From Datura wrightii (lineage: Eukaryota > Streptophyta > Magnoliopsida > Solanales > Solanaceae), in NCBI GenBank assembly GCA_035772735.1, contig JASDFA010000010.1, forward strand, positions 157,730,501 through 157,794,500: DNA of 64,000 nt, written 5' to 3'. The translations under genes were made by a program, and so were the position numbers. The first letter of the stretch is position 1. Each line of letters opens with the position of its first letter. The notes beneath the pieces are model-generated. The model made no database searches and was not told the origin of the DNA. It was given only the letters and a program-made list of their open reading frames with translations. Of the stretch, positions 37,452-49,889 are shown in pieces.

Positions 37452-40400
37452 GGTGTGTTTGATATGAAGGAAAATATTTTTGTGTTTTCATAAAAAATAT
37501 TTTTTTCAAAAATAAGTGGCCTTGAGTTGGGGTCAGGAATCAGGGCTCGGGTTGAGGTTGGAGTCTGAATCGGGAGTCGGATCTCAGATCTCCTGTCGAT
37601 GTTAAGTCGGGTGTAAGAATTTGGAGTCGGAAGTAATGGTTGGAGGTCGAGATAGGGAGTCGGGTCGGGGTTGGGGTTGATATTGAAGTTGAATATCGAG
37701 GATCGGGGTCGAGATCAGAAGACGAAGTCGGGGTTGGGGTTGATGTCAAAGTTTAATATCGAGGATTGGGGTCGAGATCAAAAGAAGAAGTCGAGGGTTG
37801 GGGAATCTTGTTTGAGTCTCAGGTTGGGAGTTGGGAATCGGGGGTCGAGGTCAGGGCGGGGGATCGAGGATTAGGGTCACGGTTGGGGTTGAGGTCGGAG
37901 TCAATATCGAAGATCGGGGTCGAGATTGGGAGTCGAGGTCGAGGGTCGGGGATCTTGGTCGGGTCTCAGGTTTGGGAGTGGGGAATCGAGAGTCGGGGTC
38001 AGGGTGGGGGTTCTAGGGTCGAGTTCAGTGGTCGAGGGTCAAAAATCAAGGGTCAGGTCAGTTATCGAGGGTTGGGGTTAGGAGTCATTGTCGGGCATTG
38101 AGGTGGGGAGTCAAGGTTTGAGGTTGAGATCGGGAGCCTAGATCAACGGACGGAGTCGTGTGTGGGGGTCGGGGTTGATGTGGGACTGAGGGTCAGGATC
38201 GGAAGTCGGGTCCTGGGTCGAGGCAGGGACTTGGTTCTTAGGTCGGGTATCGAATCGGTGTTGGGAGTCAAGTCTCAGTGTCACAACCCGAACGTAGACC
38301 CGAATTGTAACACGGGACAAGGAACTCCGAGAGGCCCCAAGTCGACCCATGGCATAAGCACACATTAAACTTTATTCATCATAAGCGGAAGACTAAATAT
38401 AAGGTGAAGCGGAAACATAAACATAAGATGACATATCGTAATAACCGTAATCACTTAGACACATACAAGCTGGGTACTGCACATTGTCTGAAAGCCTCTA
38501 ATACGTACGATGGGTTGATGGGACAACACCCCCAAATAACCCGAACAAGTAACGAAACATGAAGAAACAACACGTCTATCAAATAGCCCTTGGAACATGA
38601 GGACTCACCAATATGCTGAAGGCAACTCTGAGATGATCTAGGGAAGCAGGTGAGCCTGAGAGCTGGGTCCTATATCATGAAACGATACAACATAGAAAGT
38701 ATGTGGTTAGTACGTGGAATGTACAGAGTATGCAAGGTAAGTAAAACAGACATTTAAAATATATAAAACTCATGAATGATTAAAAGAGTAGGACATCATG
38801 CTCATATCGTAAACACCGTAACATAATGTAAGGCTCAAAATTTTCAAATCAATCGTAATACAACGTAAGCATAAACATAGTAGAAAAACTTTACTTAACA
38901 TGACTTGAGCCAAAATACATAATTGTAACATGCATAATTCGAGGAACAGTGGGAGATTCTCTTAATTGAAGTACCCCATATGACTACACATGAAGTCCGA
39001 CTTGTAAACCTAGTCGGGAGGCCGTTCGTACCTTGCTAAGGGTAGAATCATAAAGGGCGTGATATCACCATGAAAAGGGTCATTTGGGCCGGGGACAGTC
39101 ACAAAGGAGGTTCCAATATACCTACGGTGGCACGTAGTTTATAAGATCCGGGGCGTAACCTGAGCCCCGAACCTACTCGGTGTTCGATACTACTCCCAAA
39201 ACATATATAGTGCTCATAGTATAACATGCATGAATTCATGGGCTAGCTAAATCATGATAATCATAAACATACTTGTATATACATGAACCAGCCATGAAAT
39301 AAGGCCCGTGAGTCGGTCAAAACATAATTCATGAATCATAAAGTCCATATATACTTGGAGATCATGCATATAGCTTGAAATCAATAAAATCATGATGGGT
39401 AATTGATTAAATCCATATTTTAAATCGTAATTCATGATGGGCTCGTAAATATCATTAATGAAAAAGTAGATCATAAATCGATTCATCATGAGTCATGCAT
39501 AATTAGGCTTAATTTCAAGAGAATTCAATAATCGATAATATTATAAATAAATTAAAATACAAAATCTGATCAAAACCCCATAGAATACGATAAGATTCGA
39601 TAATCATAAAGCCCATTAAAAATCATTGAATTTCTATATAAATTTACTTTAAAACCCAATAAATTTTGCTAAAATCTTCATGAAATCGTAGAAAATGGGC
39701 ATGGGTGTGAAAGAAAATTTCCATTGATAGCCTTACATACCTGAAAACAACTGATTCTTAATCTTTCCGGAATGCCCAAGAAGGAATTGGAAGAATTTGA
39801 AGAGGGAAGCCTTAAATCACCCTTTGATCACCTCTCTATACTCTTGCATGCATGAATGAGGACTTAGAATAAATTATCCCTCTAAAAACCCACCTTTCAT
39901 AAGCTAAAACGATGTAGTTTATGTCTTAGGAACTTAGGAATTACGAAAAGGCCCTTATTAATTTCGCAAGAAATTACTGCCAGGTTGTCCTAATGGGCGA
40001 CCTGACGACTCGTCACTGGGGCAAACGATTCGTTACTTTGCTCGTTAGGTGCATTGGTCTTGTCTTCTGGACTCATAACAACTGACATAACGACTTGTTA
40101 GGGGTGACCACGACTCGTGGTCACCAACCGTCAAGTGCATTGCCTCAATAACACCACTTCATACTTATATCTTCCCACGACTCACACCACGACTCGTTAC
40201 CCGACCCAACGAGCTGTGGTCAGCTTCTGTTAGGTTCACTGCCTTACCTTCTTCTATTTTCCTTCTCCCTCACACCATGGCTGACCTAACGACTTGTGGG
40301 GTCTGACAACGAATCATTGCCATGCCCGTGGGGACCCTTCTCCTAAAATTTTCCACAACCTACACTGGGTTCCTCACAAGTCGTCCAATGACTCGTCCTG

Positions 40401-40690
40401 AATCTACAACACCAACTTCACAATTTTTTTCCGTTTTAACTCCCGGGTCCGATCTTTAAGCTCCCGAGGTATAACACCCAGGTAGATTGTCAGGGCCAAG
40501 GTTGATATCAGGAGTTCGGAGTCGAGAGTCGGGTCCCCAGTAGGGATCCATTAAGGAGTGGTGAGGTTTAAGGAAGGTTTTCAAAAATATTTTCCCAACT
40601 TTATGTAAGGAGGTCATTTTCATTAAATTATAGAAAAATAAGTCAATTTGCAAAAAAAAAAAAAAAAAAAAAATCCAAAACACAGGTGAG
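37452..40690. repeat. G-rich minisatellite element interrupted by a solo LTR
   Basis: Outer DNA 37452-38278 and 40477-40690. It begins AAGGTGTGTTTGATATGAAGG with GAAAATATTTTT, followed by about 750 bp of irregular repeats built from GGGTCGAGGTC, GGGAGTCGGG and GGGGTTGG words. After the solo LTR, the same type of repeat resumes for about 70 bp and ends with TTTTCAAAAATATTTTCC and a poly-A run before CCAAAACAC, weakly inverted to the left end. The open frames at 37540-38368 arise from the repeat and are not genes. Confidence 0.7.
38279..40476. mobile_element. solo LTR, 2.2 kb, probably Ty3/gypsy
   Basis: Starts TGTCACAACCCG and ends GAGGTATAACA, the canonical TG...CA form. It is flanked by CTCAG (38274-38278) and CCCAG (40477-40481), a 5-bp target duplication with one difference. 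The DNA on each side belongs to the same G-rich repeat, showing a clean insertion. No gag-pol or second LTR is present. Length, TGTCAC start and the internal run of CGACTCGT-type words at 40005-40400 fit long gypsy LTRs of Solanaceae. Confidence 0.8.
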
Positions 40691-43600
40691 TGCAATTGAC
40701 GAATACTCATAGGCTAACCATATTTTATGATGGATAATATGGATTGATCCATATTTAATCCACTTTTAAATGATTAGATACCCAACTCACTCAAAATGAG
40801 TTAAATCGAATGAATAACCATAAATTTTATCTATTTTGCTACTCCTAATTGCCATTACTTAGGTCATTTTTTTGAAGAGTTGATTTTGTCACCTGTAATA
40901 CAACTATGGAATAACTCATATCTTTTTCAAAAACTAATTAATTTTATACATAATTCAAAGCCGAAAGATGTCAAAAAGAGTACATTTAGCACTATTCCGC
41001 TGCCCCACTATGATTCAAAGAATCATGGCTAGCTAAGAAGTTGTTGCTGCTTTACTTAGACTATGAAATTAAGCAAGATTTATCATAAAAGTGACATAAA
41101 CATTTAATCATACGTAAAGAAAGGAGAAGCGTGTTAAAATTTGTGTTTTCCGTGCTTGACATTCTGGGTTTCAAACTCTCTGAATTATCACGACGTTGAC
41201 TATCCTAAAAACTTAAACAAAATTCAACGATTAAAATTTTTATTAAAAAAATTTAAAATAATATAAACAAGCAAATACACACAAAAAAAAAACAAAGAAA
41301 TATAATATCTATTATATATAAATAAAAGATAGATTTTAATTATTATATACATAACATATACTTTTTCTATGAGGAGAGTTCGAATGATCCCATGCCTACG
41401 TGCAATAATAGATTGAGAACTTGTGTTTTGCCTAATATTCTTCTAATTTCTTTATTCAGAGTCTCCTCCACAGTACAAATATATTTAGGGTGCAAAAAGT
41501 ATTAATTAAGTGGATGTGGACATATTGATATAGAATGATATAGAAAAGATGGAAACATATTCATGAATCTCGAATATTAATATTGACACATGTAGAAAAT
41601 AATAAATAATTTTCATATGTACGTACGTAAATGAGACGTGATTATGGGTGAGATTCAATGAACCAACACCAACAATTATATTAGTGGGCTATAACATATC
41701 CTATTGGTTGGTCATGGGAGGTCTCCGTCCATGGTTAAAATTGTACTAAAGTCATTTTGACTCTCTTCTCTTTTTTCTACTTAAAAAAGAAAACAATTAC
41801 TACTAAAACTTTTGGATTATATTGAATTAAAAAAAATTTAATTTATGTTTAAAGATTTAACTTGAATTTAATCATGAAATTTTTGGATTGATATTGGAAA
41901 ATTTAAGCACAATTTTTTTAACGGAATTAAAAGAAAAATATAAGTGAATGAAAGATTTTAGTAATTTAATTGATTGACTATTTAAATTTTTATCTTACTA
42001 ATGATGAACTAATTTCCACCTTATAAATCCATCTATTATTTTTCTTTCCTCGATGTAATAAACTTTAAAAGAAAAGAAAAAAATAAAATAAATAGAGGTA
42101 CAAAATGATCACCGTCATCATTTTGTAAATCTAATTTAAATTTTACTTTCTACGACTATCGTACCTTATATTTAATACAATTTAATTTCAGTTTGTTTTT
42201 TAATTCGACTTTAATGTCAAGTCTTAGGTAGTATATCTTGACTAAACTACTGCTGCCTTTTATTTTATTTGGGACAACCGAAAGTGGGTTTCTGATAGAT
42301 TTCTTGCTACTATTTTAAGAAAACAATTGTTGAACATTTACTTTACGATTCAACAATCTTTTTTAATTTTTTTTTTCTTTCTTGTTGTTGACTCGGTTTC
42401 TTTCTTTATTCTTTTTCCTCAAACCTTTCTCGTTATACTTAAAAAAAAAAAAGGAGAAATTTTTGAGCGCAAATTTAAATTTAATTAATTTTAATGTGAA
42501 TATCGGATATTGAATGAGGAAAAAAAAAGGAAATTAACAATGATTTTGAGCTTTCTGTCTAGTTTATCATGTCCATTGTTTGTAAACTATTGTATCTGTA
42601 GGTGATAAAATGTGCAGGTTGAGCTGAATTTGAACGGATCAAAATAGGATGAATTAGTATAGATGAACGGGTTGATCCGATTAAAAGTCACTTGAACTAA
42701 AATGTGAGTCATAATCCAACTCATCCAACTGTTACTGAGTTTTAATTGCTTTATTTATTTTTTTATATTTTATAATCTTTTAGTATCTTAAAAACTTATT
42801 ATTTTTCTTTATTAAGACTCTAAACTTTGATGGACAGAAATAGGTTCAATTGAAATGAGTTGAGCTAACAAATAGACAGATTGATAATCAACTCAAACTT
42901 AAATGGATTGAGTATATTATAATTTCATAGACTAATTTTACCATATTTAACTGTACTATTCAATTTCTGATACTATTTGTTCTGATCATCTACATTTTAC
43001 TATATACTTTTCAAAAAAAAAATAAGAAAAAAAATTATAAGATGAAAAATCAAATTTTACCAACAAAATAAAAATTCAACCAATCAGTACAAAAAGTTGC
43101 CTCATCTACATCATACTACGAGAAAAGAAATAGAGGAATTAACAAGGAAGTGTTTTCTATATAAGATCATCAACTATGGGATATTCTCCCTTTATTTTAT
43201 TGTACTATAAAGTTACTAAAATATTACTCAACTTTGTTCAAGCCTTGGAGAAACATTCAATTTTGCCTAATCATCACAACAATTCAATCAATATATTTTT
43301 TTTGATAAAAGGTCATTCAATTTTATCTGCATCTCATATAAAATGTCTTATTTATTTCTTCTTAATAATTTTCTATGATACTTAAATAAACTAAATGATT
43401 TTTGTGATATTCAAGTTAAGTTGAATGATTTTTTGATTATAAAAATAACTTAATAATTTTAGTACAACAAAAAGAAAGTTGAGTGACCATTAATTAAATT
43501 AACCCAGAGTTTATCCCTTGTCTCATTCTTATTCTCTCATTAAACTTTACTTCAAATCAAATTTACAGGTAATTAATCTCTCTATTTTATTTTGAATGAT

Positions 43601-45559
43601 GTTGTCTGATTGAACTCAAAAGTTTAAAAGAAAAACAGAAAAAGATTTCCAGCACATATTAAAAATTTCCTTAGAAGTTACGATATTAAATATCTCATAA
43701 AATGTAAGATGGAAAATTAATAAATTAATTTTTTAGTGTATTGTTATGTCTTCAATAATAATTTCTTTTAGTAAATGTCTTCCATGACATTTTTCTTTTT
43801 AAAATTCTGGAAACTTTTTTTTGAAAGAAACACATTATATAATTTTTGTATAGCATATTCCACTCAAATCGAAACCTCCATTGTTAACCTAAAACATCGC
43901 TCTTAGTAACTTAATTATTAGTTTTTTTTTTCTGAGAAACAAATACTTTAAATAAAAGATACCACAATTTTCATCCTTTTCTTATTTGGAATAATACACA
44001 TTATTTAATATGCATAAATTTGACTATTTTGTAATTTTTGATGTGTGATTTTTTATGTTTAAATATTGAAATCTTTATTTGTAATTTATATCTTTGACAT
44101 ATAATTAATTTTGACAATGCTTTGTATATAGTAAATCACGATCATGATGCATATATATTCAATTCTTTTTAAATACTTTATATATACTATTAAAATAAAA
44201 TTGAAATATATTTTTTGAAAGAGAAAATCAAGAAAATATTTGGTATCCAATTTCAAATTTAATGAGAGAAAGAGATAGAAAGTATTAACAACTAAAATTA
44301 ATTCATTATTTATGAATGAAAGATAAAAGGAGGTAATTAATAAGAATTACAAAGGAATTGATCCCAAATCTTTTTGGACATTATCCACTTCAAATTATTA
44401 GCTATATTTGTTATGTAATATATTATTTTTGAAATATTTTAAAAAAATTATATTAATGGAACTAACTTTCTAGAAAATAAGTTATCATATAAAACTCTCT
44501 TAAATAGAAAGGTATTTATATAATTTTAGTGGATTATATCAAATGAGATGAATATTCTTTTTTCTTTAAAAATTTAATTTTAAATAAAAATTTTATATTA
44601 ACAAAATTTAATAAAGAATTATTCAAAATTAATTTATATTTTTAATTAAAATATCAATACTTAATTAATTTTTAAATTAGATAATAAAATTAAATAATAT
44701 TTAAAAAAAAATAATCTTGAGTGACCATCTAAAATATTATATCTTATTTCTATTTGTCTCTCTGTTTTGCATAAACAGGTAATTTAAGGTGGGCCGGCAG
44801 CCATGTTTGACACGTACTTTACTGTACATTGCATCTGAATTATATTTATTTTCATTTCTGCCCACCGTAGAGACCAAGTTGATCTCCTTTTTCTTCTTTT
44901 GAATCCTCCATACATGACTGACTCATGAATCAAAAAAAAAAAAGAAAGACTTTGTCGTGTGAAATACATTGACAAATTTTAGAGTCCTTTTCTTAATGAA
45001 TTGAATATCAAACATTTTGTAGTTGTCAACGGCGTCATTTTAATGCATTCTCTATTTTAATTTCCTTTTCTAGAAAATGAATTTATGAAAATTTCAACAT
45101 TTTTCTTTCAATTTTTTCAACTATCCCCAGCTTTTCTAATGACCTAGTTACAAGCCACCATTTTCTTGATTTGGCATAAATAATTTTGGAATGAAATTCA
45201 TGATTCCATTAATCAAAACTAAATATTGAACCTTATCTGCTTTTTTTTTTTTTCGATTAAATTTAAATTCATGCTAAAAATTAAATCTCACGGGATGAAA
45301 AATTACTTACCACACTATTTTAATCTCTATTAGTGAACCCTATCTGCTTTTATATTTATATTTATCCATACATATTACTATCAATTTCTGTCCGATAGAA
45401 AATAAGACATCGATTTCCTCCAAATCTATGGAGGCATACACGTAGAGAACGCGTATTGGACAGATAAATTGGTGAACTGTGTGTTCGTATTACTGTATGC
45501 ACTTTAATAACTATGGGTGTAATTTGGCACCACGAAAAATGTTTTTCATGATAATTTTC
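40691..45559. other. AT-rich intergenic DNA upstream of WRKY
   Basis: No gene seen. Degenerate MITE-like patches occur at about 42620-42960 (GGTTGAGCTGAATTTGAACGG-type start) and at about 43190-43500, where CTCAACTTTG at the left mirrors AAAGTTGAGTGACC at the right. The remainder is AT-rich without structure I can name. Confidence 0.4.
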
Positions 45560-46130
45560 TTTTAAAAAAATATGTGATCTAACCCAATATTTGATAAAAT
45601 TATATGAGATGAAGTTAAAATTTTATTTGGATATACAATTTGAAATTCTTAAGTTTTATTTTCTTGTCATGAACATAAAAACTCCATTACCAGTAAAAAC
45701 TATCAAAATTTCTCCAATTCTTATACAGTCTTACCAAATAAGTAAAAGTTCATTCCAAAAAAGAAACACTACATTTACTGATCGAACTTTAGTTCAAAAA
45801 AAATAAAATTAAATCATGATTTGTAGTGTACTATTCTTTAATATAATCGTCCCACATAGTACGAACAATCTCCTCACATTGAGTATGTATTTCTTGATCA
45901 GATGACAAAGAAGACAAACCAACATTGTTACTTTGAGCCGTTTGTTGGTATATATAAAACTGTGGGGTTTCATTTATTTATAAAATATAAACTTGTGAGT
46001 CAAATTTTATATTTAAAAAAGTTTATTTCATGATTTAAAATTTCAAATCAAGATTTTTTGAGAGTTTGAGATTTCATCTCATAATATGAAATCGCATGTC
46101 CAAATAATAATTTCATCTCATAATTTCAAA
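45560..46130 (+). repeat. dispersed repeat, copy 2 (first copy 19110-19575)
   Basis: Collinear with 19110-19575 over several blocks: AAGTAAAAGTTCAT, TTGATTGAACTTTA-like, TAATCGTCCCACATAGTA, AACTTGTGAGTCAAATTTTA, GATTTTTTGAGAGTTTGAG, GAAATCGCATGTCCAAAT. It lies 650 bp upstream of the WRKY gene. Confidence 0.6.
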
Positions 46131-46229
46131 TTACGAATCAAAAAATGTTTCTCCTTTAGGTTAATTTTGTACGCAAGTAAGTGGTGACGTGCCAAATGAT
46201 GTTATATGAGTCGAGTAGGTTGGCAGATT

Positions 46230-46392
46230 GGTCAAAACAAGACTCAAAATTCAACCAATATATTAATAATATGCTAACTTATATCCATCTTCAAGCACCT
46301 TTTAATTTTTCTTTTTGTTCATCCATATATAGTATATATACTTAATATACATGCTTCTTTCTAGTTTCCTAAGGGTTGTCTTGACTTTGACT
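46230..46392. promoter_or_regulatory. W-boxes in the WRKY gene promoter
   Basis: Two W-box cores TTGACT stand head to tail at 46381-46386 and 46387-46392, about 385 bp before the start codon. A third, TTGACC, lies on the minus strand at 46230-46235. W-boxes are the binding sites of WRKY proteins, and clusters in WRKY promoters are known to give auto- and cross-regulation after elicitation. That role here is inferred. Confidence 0.65.
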
Positions 46393-46772
46393 AGAGAGGA
46401 AAAATTCAAAATATGATGGGCCGACATGAAAAGCAATATAATAATTAACTTTATTGGACATACATGTGTTACTGTAGCCACCACTTGTGTTGCTAGCTAC
46501 AAATTTGACAACTATAAGTAAGCTGTGAATAACAAGAAACATTGAAGGATATTTCCAAACTCTCTATTTAATACTTCTCTCTTGATTTTCTTCCCACCTT
46601 CCTACAACTTGTTCAGCTCTACTTCTAAGCCCTCTTATTTAAACCTTTTACCTTCATTTGTATACCATCATCAGATTTGAGGAAAACAAGTGTTTTGTTT
46701 CTTACACACCTGAAGAAAGACTAGAGCTTTGTGGATTCTTGGAATTTTCATTAACTTGAAGAAATTAAAGCT

Positions 46773-48239
46773 ATGGAATTTACCAGCTTGGTTGATACTT
46801 CATTGGATTTGAGTTTTAGGCCTCGTCCAGTTCTTGATAAAGTGCCGGTATGTGGGGGGTTTTTTTTAAAGATTTTTTGGACTCTATTGCTCATGCCCAA
46901 ATGATAACAAGTTAAATTTTTTTTTTTTGCTTACTAAAGATGTTTGTTTCTTGTTTTTTTTTTCTTTTTTTGCTTTTAGAAACAAGAAGTTCAGAGTGAT
47001 TTCACTGGATTGGGCAGAGACAATATGGGGGTGAAAGATGAGGCAGGGGATTTGTTAGAGGAACTAAACAGAGTGAGCAGCGAAAACAAGAAGCTAACAG
47101 AGATGCTCACAGTGGTGTGTGAAAATTACAATGCTTTAAGAAACCAATTGATGGAGTATATGAACACCCAAAATGGTGGGGCAGATGATAGTGCAGGGTC
47201 AAGGAAGAGAAAAGCTGAAAGCACGTCCAATCCCAACAACAATTTGGATGTTGTTCATGGACGTTCATCAGAAAATAGCTCAAGTGATGAAGAGTCTTGT
47301 TGCAAGAAATTCAGAGAAGAACACATAAAAGCCAAGGTTTCAATTGTTTCTGTGAAGACTGAAGCATCTGATACCTCTCTTGTAAGTTCATACTCTTACC
47401 TTAATGACACTTCAGACAATATTTGATCTTTTGGTTATTCGTATCTCAGCTAAAAGCTTAACGTTGTTAAAGAGAGCACGCGAAAATTACTTAATTATGT
47501 CTTTCAGCGCATCAATACTAATGAGATAAAGCAATGTGAACTTAATTGCAGATTGTAAAGGATGGTTATCAATGGAGGAAGTATGGTCAGAAAGTAACCA
47601 GAGACAACCCTTGTCCAAGAGCTTACTTCAAGTGCTCATTTGCTCCTAGCTGTCCTGTCAAGAAGAAGGTAAAAACTCTAATTAAAACCCCAATTTATGA
47701 GTGTTCACAAACAGCCAGTGAAGAATGAATTCATTAATTCGAGTGCACTTTCTAAAAGAATGAGTTGTGCATTTGGCGTTTGACAGGTTCAGAGAAGCAT
47801 AGAAGATCAGTCTATTGTGGTAGCAACATATGAAGGAGAACATAACCATCCGCTTCCCTCAAAGCTAGAAGCAGGTGCAAGTACTAATAGTTCCACTGGC
47901 AGCCGTTTAAATGTGACAACTATTGGGGGTACTACTGCTTCACTACCTTGCTCTACAACTCTCAATCCTTCAGGACCTACCATTACTCTCGATCTTACTG
48001 AACCTAAAACAGTACAAAAACGCGACATGAAGATGAATCACAGTACTAGTCCTACAGGTGGCAATAGCATTAGAACAACAACAGGAGGAGGTGAATATCA
48101 TAATAGGCCAGAGTTCCAACAGTTCTTGATAGAGCAAATGGCTACTTCCTTGACCAAAGATCCAAGTTTCAAAGCAGCACTTGCTGCCGCCATATCTGGA
48201 AAAATCCTCCAACATAATAATCAGACAGGTAGATGGTAA
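46773..48239 (+). CDS. WRKY40: group IIa WRKY transcription factor, complete, 348 aa
   Basis: Nuclear regulator of defence and abscisic-acid responses that binds W-boxes. Exons 46773-46847, 46980-47381, 47552-47668, 47787-48239; total 1047 nt. The start exon is absent from single-frame views because it is only 25 codons. Visible features: N-terminal LDLSF, which may act as a repression (EAR-like) motif; a leucine-zipper coiled coil about residues 50-82 (LLEELNRVSSENKKLTEML and on), typical of IIa; a basic RKRK signal; WRKYGQK at 167-173; zinc ligands Cys187, Cys193, His217, His219 in C-X5-C-X23-H-X-H spacing. The intron before VQR is the V-type intron of groups IIa/IIb. The C-terminus has TITLDLTEP and the conserved FQQFLIEQM and KAALAAAISGKI. 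Tandem W-boxes lie upstream. Confidence 0.96.
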
Positions 48240-49889
48240 ACAAAAGTCCAGCAGAGCAGTCAACTACTGTGTATGGATAAGCTTAGATAATTGTTCAATG
48301 TTTTCCAACTTGACTCATTTGAAAAGAAAAAGAAGCAAGTTATTGTTCAGTGTAAATACAACAAAAAGGGGACCGCAAAGTTGGACTTGGAGGTGCACGT
48401 GAGAATGGGATCTTGCTGGATTGGAGAAATTTTCAACAGCAGCCATATTGGGTCCCTGCCCATGGACTTGCTCTGAGTTGGCTAGACTTAGACTCTATTG
48501 TCCTTCAACATTTAAAGTTGTTGAATTTGACAACTTTTGAGATTAAGAAATACTTATCCAATTTGATTTGCTTCTGGATGCTCAAACTTATTTTGCCTAC
48601 GTGTTTAATATATGTATTATACAACTCTTTTGCGGCGTCTAATTTAAGTTACATGCAAGGACTTCTCTTTTTAATTCGTTTAAAAAAAATAAATTATAAC
48701 CTTTTAATTCTAATTTCTGCATAAAAATATATAAGACTATAAGATTAAAAAATATTTTAATACATATCATATATTTTTAGTTTAAGAGTATAAATTTTAA
48801 AAAATTTAATAAATTTTTTAAAATTTCGTGTCAAAGTCAAAAAAAAAAAAAATTGAAACAAAGAAAGTATTACTATAATAAATAATCTGCTATATTAAAA
48901 ACATTTCATTATCTGAAAGCAACCAATGAGACGATCGTTTGTAATTCCAGCCACTAGCATGAAAGAATACAGCTCAGTTAGTCCAACTCCTCCAACTAGG
49001 TATTTACTTATTGCTTCTGCCTTTGATGTCTCAATATGTATTTGTTTGTCAAAGGACCCAACCTTGTTGATTATCTGCACCACAGATAAAGATATCTCAA
49101 TAATGGCATGAAATCAAAATCATGTTCAAGTCCTCAAGCTACTTGCGGAGTCATTTGATACGCGGAATGGGATATGCAAAAATATTCCATGAGATTATTT
49201 TATCCCACCTTCTATACGAGATAATAATTTCGTCATTTTAATATAAATACAGGGATAAAATAATTGCGACCCCACACAAAATATGAGATAGATTTAATCC
49301 CAAATTTTATCCCGAGATTATTATTCTTATCCCACGTGTCAAATGACTCTAGCAGTATTCTTCTTCTTCTTCTTCTTTTTTCTTACTTGTTCCACTAAAT
49401 GCAGACTTCTAAACTCCAGCAATTGACCATTCAAAGCACCTTATATTTCCTCTTTAATCATATCACATCACATCTGCATTTTTTTTACCTCCACACATCA
49501 TACCCGAAGGCTGCTACTTTGAAAATTTGGCACTAACAGCATACAAATCATTCAGTTCTGCTCTGTCAACATAGAACATACCGTGTTCTCAACTCTCAAG
49601 ATCCATTCACAGGGAAAGAAAAAAAAAAGAGAAGGAACTTGCTCTTTATTGCCTAAAAATTATTTTAATCCTAAAAATACACATAGGGTATGGCCAAACT
49701 TATGTTGGCTAATTCTAAATCTCAACCAAAAAGAAAACGAAATTTAAAGAATCGTTCAAGATATTGCTATGTCTGACTAGAACTCAAGAGACCCTTAATA
49801 CAAGAGCTTGATAAAAAAGACTTCTCCTCGGGAATGCTGAAGCGGAGCAGCACCATTCCTTCAAGCTGGCAGCTGTATCTTCTATAAAC
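48240..49889. other. convergent intergenic region between WRKY and PLMT
   Basis: First 250 bp are probably WRKY 3' UTR. A 62-codon minus-strand frame at 48895-49083 (VGSFDKQIHIETSKAEAISK and on) has gene-like composition but no recognised family and no splice partner, so it is left unassigned. A MITE is at 49148-49349. The end of the region probably holds the PLMT 3' UTR. Confidence 0.4.
49148..49349. mobile_element. 202-bp MITE with GAGTCATTTGA(T/C)AC inverted ends
   Basis: Left end GAGTCATTTGATAC at 49148 pairs with the complement of the right end, GAGTCATTTGACAC, ending at 49349. Inner phrases GGGATAAAATAA and TTTATCCCGAGATTATT are also mirrored. A reverse-orientation relative lies at about 5380-5540. 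A target duplication was not recognised. Confidence 0.65.

Noticed and set aside
37540..38368. Several 60-110 codon frames in the G-rich region on both strands
   Set aside because: They are translations of a short-word repeat (Gly/Arg/Val or Pro/Ser/Thr runs) without any domain, and change frame with repeat length.
48895..49083. 62-codon minus-strand frame between WRKY and PLMT
   Set aside because: Gene-like composition but no recognisable family, no promoter and no splice partner, so it is not called a gene.
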